This document shows, one piece after another, positions 62,501 through 64,000 of a stretch of 64,000 nucleotides of DNA. The notes beneath the pieces were generated by a model. It saw only the letters and a list, made by a program, of their open reading frames with translations. It was not told the DNA's origin and searched no databases. The DNA comes from Algoriphagus sp. AGSA1 (lineage in GTDB: Bacteria > Bacteroidota > Bacteroidia > Cytophagales > Cyclobacteriaceae), in the NCBI RefSeq assembly GCF_021390545.1, contig NZ_JAJUWR010000001.1:247756-311755 (forward strand), in the 5' to 3' direction. Position 1 is the first letter of the stretch. Every line of letters starts with the position of its first letter. Both the position numbers and the translations under genes were made by a program.

Positions 62501-64000
62501 GATAGAATACCGTCCGTTGCTTGGACTGTTGGAAAGCGGGTGGAGAATCTATCAGGCAAGTATCAACTTCGCGGCCCCTACGGCGATCACCGAAGATGCC
62601 GTAGTATGCCAGGGGGGGATGGCGGATCTTGAGGCGACCCCATCTGCGGGTACGAGCCTGAGATGGTACGACGCTCCTACGGGAGGCACATTGCTTGCGA
62701 GCGGCAACAGCTACACCACACCTGCACTTGATGTGCCGGGTACAGTGACCTATTACATAGCCGTACTGAGAGACGGTTGCGAGGATCCGGTAAGGATTCC
62801 TGTTGACGTGACGGTGAACCCGTCCGCGACTGCGGCTGATATCCAAGCGGATGGCGGAACGATCTGTGCGGGTGATACTTTCGAACTGACCGCAACAAGC
62901 GGCACAGTGACCAATCCGGTATTCAGATTCTTTGAGGATGAAGACCTGACGACGGAGATTTTTGACCTGACCGTAAACCCGGGCTCCACCATGATCTATT
63001 ACGTGACGGTCAGCGGTGACAACGTATGCGAGAATGCTGCGGGTGATGCTGCGGAAGTTGTTGTCACAGTAATCCCAAGGGCAACGGCTGCCGATATAGA
63101 CGCCATGGGCGGCACGATCTGCGAGGGGGACAGCTTCATGCTGTCTGCCACTGCGGCAGGTGTAACCAACCCAGTGTTCAGATTCTACAGCGATGCTGCG
63201 TTGACAACTGAGCTCACGGATCTTGAAGTGAGCCCAACGGTGACCACCACTTACTATGTAACAGTGGAAGGCGACGGATTCTGCGAGAACGCAGCAGGTG
63301 ACGGTGCAGAACTGGTAGTGACCGTGGCTCCAAGAGCAACGGCAGCTGATATAGACGCCATGGGCGGCACGATCTGCGAGGGGGACAGCTTCATGCTGTC
63401 TGCCACTGCGGCAGGTGTGACCAACCCAGTGTTCAGATTCTACAGCGATGCTGCGTTGACAACTGAGCTCACGGATCTTGAAGTGAGCCCAACGGCGACC
63501 ACCACTTACTATGTAACAGTGGAAGGCGACGGATTCTGCGAGAACGCAGCAGGTGACGGTGCAGAACTGGTAGTGACCGTGGCTCCAAGAGCAACGGCTG
63601 CCGATATAGACGCCATGGGCGGCACGATCTGCGAGGGGGACAGCTTCATGCTGTCTGCCACTGCGGCAGGTGTGACCAACCCAGTGTTCAGATTCTACAG
63701 CGATGCGGCATTGACCACTGAGCTCACGGATCTTGAAGTGAGCCCTATGGTGACCACCACTTACTACGTGACCGTAACGGGAGATGGAGTTTGTGAGAAC
63801 GCGGCGAATGACGGAGCTGAACTGGTAGTGACCGTGGCTCCAAGGGCAACGGCTGCCGATATAGACGCCATGGGCGGCACGATCTGCGAGGGGGACAGCT
63901 TCATGCTGTCTGCCACTGCTGCTGGAGTGACCAACCCAGTGTTCAGATTCTACAGCGATGCGGCATTGACCACTGAGCTCACGGATCTTGAAGTGAGCCC
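53553..64000 (+). CDS. giant secreted repeat protein (partial, C-terminus off right edge)
   Basis: A single plus-strand frame from the ATG at 53553 to the window end gives at least 3,482 codons without a stop (checked in frame at several points). Residues 1-33 are a signal peptide (WFFLLLCIVCFGLESYGQ). Residues ~34-1480 hold four ~360-residue modules, each of two halves with AxDGNxxT and FDRVAVGL-type motifs (modules begin near residues 34, 419, 780 and 1138). Residues ~1487-1890 are three DUF11 domains (VSGGETVQYTVHVRNTG). From ~1895 on come Ig-like units, a CxxC domain (~2079) and repeats of 85 residues. The fold and secretion route suggest an adhesin exported by T9SS; the sorting domain must lie beyond the edge. 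It starts 1.06 kb after the LytTR-only gene. Confidence 0.85.
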   Translation, partial: MMMNNLQIFGKRPFKWFFLLLCIVCFGLESYGQTKEYATVTPSSGRNSAGAIIGGFGTYSPTTNDNIALVSNPMNTGDADESTFASLRASNINVLGLVQSSGEAWVQMKFPSNRGANTTTYVRLDEVTASGLSVDLIATLGGLLGLLENNVIIPEVYAGATAGSEGSMIPSSNVTSTFVKDGVGNLYLAVTSSQDYNSVRVKLRNQGSLLGLSLGSSFNLNVYDSFTLDDPSCGVAMFTDLGQTSGINLSLLSSELVSNAENAIDNNMATYSTVSYGGLINVSVAASVFQTFYFNELWAPEDYFKVTFAIDGGLLDLNLLGDYEVRAYDGDELVYANKLNSGLVNNLELLGLIQSGQPVTLPFGPGVSFDRIAVGLNSTVDLGVVSSPLRVYEVARYGASCPDPDPLPAPAATEPMLSNRDCDATVLDFENANFPFNAVDGNNDTFTTLQAGSGTLLGIGAFDGHIQLGFDQRSAGATSYIRIDFDEEALLGLLDGSLGDVLNTAGGSLLGGNKLFTVEALNGASTVLSASSANGFFNQPVRIVQDKNNHYYVALTPTAAYNSVRVTLEYPGLIGGASVTSMNVYHVCSSTGFEECEQAFLTYAESEGISLDLLGLGAAGVADAGFAIDGNPATASEISIGAAGLGSSIYQFVDFHSLSAPADHFRVKLAMEADNTLTAEVLGSIVIKAFDGDTEVFSQELRDGLISGLDLLGLLQSGGTLNLPFGPGLAFDRVAVGIESLVSANVISNPVRVFSIERFSADCPDPELDTPAETDPPFNVSDCAGEVVSWENTNFPLNAIDGHNDTYATLYASTGLIAGTGYSSHIELKYAAPVAAGETSYVRIEFEDDQLNALLGGNLGSDLADLLGSVALGDHYFTVTPKTAGGTNLYEASSQNGFAGQDVRVVQDASGRFYIAFTADQPYQSVRIDHYLSALLGLGNTATMQVYSMCRETEFDLCEQATFTDFDGEGIALDLLDITQGGVFNPQNAIDENSSNYSTINLGVAGVGASIYQNIYFKTKSLTSDALRIRVQLDQPGILNLDLAGSYRVILYDGNQEVYNETLQNALINNIDLLGLLNSGGIQELTIEPGVVYDRVSFGLDALVAINTSAPIRLYGISRISEDCPDPDVAEPPYLDPVCAEELISSQNADNLQNLFDGNFNSFATIRSRGGVIGPLGGYTGHVTLGFGDGVIVPAGTTSYMRIDSEDGLLNALLGGSIGGVLSDLLNTIALGNHYFNVIANDVNGNELFTASSANSFNGLNDQVKIVQDALGRYYLAITPNADYNSIRIEDHTDAVLLGQENSINIYGLCYDAGAEACATGFTTSFDGSGLTVGLGSIGNYGVTNPERVLDNNNNDDYSEISLGALSVAGSIQQNVQFRQTIPADGSFKIKLGIGTGTLDLGLIGRIDVIGYLDGDEVYAETLESAVIGNINLVDLFNNGANEEIRVALGVEVNEVAIRYRSLAGVSSNPSIRLFYILQDCETPTFQSWKSYIIDGDPALTSVSGGETVQYTVHVRNTGTVPMTDYLITDAIPAHTSYVDGSGGVENAGVVTFDNLDIAPGATETVSFSVLVDANLTDVEFISNVALVKSLPEDPGTETYPPLDNENPTDPDESGDTGTDIPVDPIFSAEIWKAVTVDGDASLTTVSGGETLVYTIFVRNTGNQDLTDLTINDELPLGVSYVSGGSLAGNTVTFSAAVVEVGETSSVGSFTATVDSDLTGIDEIRNIAILTSSDLPTGIESYPPVDNTDPTEPDTAAEPGTVVDVTPVHAIDFAKIGLSNNAESDGKAIVGDIITYTLTVTNTGNKALTDISVVDQIPANTTVLDNGGGTVDAGTLTFDISSLAVGAEEEFTFTVQVDAVTGSDPIINNAEAFYTDEAGDSASETAQHTMLTDCTALDAGNIELSADQDAICEGESATLTASLTGVSIADPIFRWYTNEDLSGSFEEGSEITVSPTATTTYYVTVSADGYCFSTPAATTSITVNELPAVPSTSSDVIISEGYGTILTAVVDPQPAGVEIVWYNESMVEVGTGNSYNTGVLSAGVYTYYAGTRNTDTGCLSIGTTGVTVTVEPVTTVDDCTVANSQTNGVVQPCIGCGVLNAGNAVDGNITTHSRLTITGGVLGASVHQTLMFPTSGAAGDSVRLELGVPGGLADVGILGSVQVTLLNGASEVAQFDMNAALVRVTILSGDRFDVSFAADGAFDRVRISNRAGLLTLVTSLDIYQASINFAVPTAITEDAVVCQGGMADLEATPSAGTSLRWYDAPTGGTLLANGNSYTTPALDVSGVVTYYIAVLRDGCEDPVRIPVGVMVNPSATAADIQADGGTICAGDTFELTATSGTVTNPVFRFFEDEDLTTEIFDLMVSPGSSTIYYVTVSGDNVCENVAGEAAEVLVTVTPRATAADIATTDVSICEGESTVLAATAAGITNPVFRFYSDAALSNELTDLNVSPMVTTTYYVTVTGDGVCVNAAGDEATITVTVGQNADDADININETVTQCEGEDVVLAPTTTITNPIFTWYFDAAKTSPIAEGTTAGVTYTIGADGSLTVSGLAAGSTTEYFVTVSGDGFCENETGKSVSVSITNSLDAPEFVADEIEVCGTTTDVTFEISNAAGGLTYTVYDAAVAGNIVTDGIQITGNQIILASVDADVEYFVGVMGGTGCESASRTRIAVTVLPPATAADITTVDVEICEGESTTLTAGSGTVTNPVFRFYADADLTTEITDLTVSPAATTTYYVTVSGDGVCENSAGDAATITVTVHELPAVPSTSSDVIISEGYGTILTAVVDPQPADVEIVWYNESMVEVGTGNSYNTGVLSAGVYTYYAGTRNTDTGCLSIDTTAVTVTVVPVTDDSDCTVANAQSNGTYFLCLLCSVENPGNAVDGNVDTYSRFVAPAAVTGGVWQELIFGQTGSAGDTLVITLGTGGSLLDLGVLSGLRFESYNGAAGNGDGGAVDNSTVSLRLLGGDSKGQVRFVANGSYDRVRIEYRPLLGLLESGWRIYQASINFAAPTAITEDAVVCQGGMADLEATPSAGTSLRWYDAPTGGTLLASGNSYTTPALDVPGTVTYYIAVLRDGCEDPVRIPVDVTVNPSATAADIQADGGTICAGDTFELTATSGTVTNPVFRFFEDEDLTTEIFDLTVNPGSTMIYYVTVSGDNVCENAAGDAAEVVVTVIPRATAADIDAMGGTICEGDSFMLSATAAGVTNPVFRFYSDAALTTELTDLEVSPTVTTTYYVTVEGDGFCENAAGDGAELVVTVAPRATAADIDAMGGTICEGDSFMLSATAAGVTNPVFRFYSDAALTTELTDLEVSPTATTTYYVTVEGDGFCENAAGDGAELVVTVAPRATAADIDAMGGTICEGDSFMLSATAAGVTNPVFRFYSDAALTTELTDLEVSPMVTTTYYVTVTGDGVCENAANDGAELVVTVAPRATAADIDAMGGTICEGDSFMLSATAAGVTNPVFRFYSDAALTTELTDLEVS
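53650..58000. repeat. four ~1.05-1.1-kb modules inside the giant gene
   Basis: Successive protein modules (roughly 53650-54780, 54807-55870, 55890-56935, 56965-58000) each read: SYIRIDFDEE-type half, then a second half with ...AIDGNxxT..., a DLLGLLxSGG segment, FDRVAVGL and (R/Y)xxDCPDP(D/E) as a closing motif. They are divergent at DNA level, so an older duplication than the 255-bp units. Confidence 0.7.
59505..64000. repeat. 2.33-kb super-repeat and 255-bp tandem repeats
   Basis: Segment 59505-60500 (AVPSTSSDVIISEGYG, CTVANSQ, INFAVPTAITEDAVVCQGG) recurs at about 61833-62830, offset 2,328-2,331 bp (776-777 codons). Between and after them run units of exactly 255 bp: reference points GAT(ATC/ATA) at 60507, 60762, 61017, then 62838, 63093, 63348, 63603, 63858. 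The last four copies are nearly identical and continue off the edge. Confidence 0.9.

Noticed and set aside
53553..64000. CRISPR array or satellite DNA suggested by the 255-bp periodicity
   Set aside because: Units are far too long, have no spacers, and keep an open reading frame with conserved protein motifs.

Overview
The window looks like chromosomal DNA of an aerobic, mesophilic Bacteroidota bacterium, most likely order Cytophagales (Cyclobacteriaceae/Algoriphagus-like). The evidence is a type IX secretion (T9SS) C-terminal sorting domain, SusD/TonB-free but typical Bacteroidota families (BT_3928-type DoxX, DUF1599, DUF5715, FloA/NfeD, SDR-type threonine dehydrogenase, archaeal-type ProS), TAnnTTTG-like -7 boxes, scarce Shine-Dalgarno sites and several forced TTG starts. 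No rRNA, tRNA, CRISPR, phage or intact insertion sequence was recognised.

Layout. 1-1156: left-truncated secreted PSD1-type cytochrome c protein. 1.7-4.0 kb: divergent tdh/kbl pair for threonine breakdown to glycine. 4.1-19.9 kb: housekeeping genes: DUF5715 peptidase-like protein, short XRE protein, cdaA-folP, DUF1599-DoxX-aroK, an OmpP1/FadL-like porin, a low-complexity lipoprotein, proS, nfeD-floA, a WG-repeat protein and hemA, with interspersed inverted repeats and strong terminators. 19.2-33.8 kb: a long run of plus-strand genes: HhH protein, orphan HsdR-N nuclease domain, Crp/Fnr regulator, rhodanese, DUF547, a soluble FAD oxidoreductase coupled to a NosR/NapH-like membrane 4Fe-4S protein, two GT2 glycosyltransferases and a GT-C mannosyltransferase-like protein, three lipoproteins, an alpha/beta-hydrolase-OsmC fusion and a GH113-like glycosidase. 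33.8-34.0 kb: a candidate structured small RNA. 34.0-37.2 kb: GH109-like oxidoreductase facing a DUF1080/endonuclease-phosphatase pair. 37.4-43.7 kb: AsmA-like protein, a frameshifted PRC-barrel gene, a PIF1-like helicase, an NrtR-type Nudix regulator and a Qnr-like pentapeptide protein.

43.7-64.0 kb is the most unusual part. A divergent LytTR response regulator and PAS/GAF histidine kinase are followed by a 753-residue T9SS cargo protein, a stand-alone receiver, a membrane sensor that has a histidine box but no ATPase domain, a LytTR-only regulator, a 1-kb AT-rich non-coding stretch, and a giant secreted repeat protein that starts at 53553 and runs off the right edge (at least 3,482 codons). 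The giant protein is built of four ~360-residue two-part modules, three DUF11 domains, and a C-terminal half of Ig-like units with exact 85-residue (255-bp) periodicity nested in a 2.33-kb super-repeat. It shares a CxxC / NPGNAVDGN domain with the 753-residue protein. The simplest reading is a signal-controlled surface adhesin locus in which the sensors regulate two related secreted proteins; this is an inference from gene order and shared domains.
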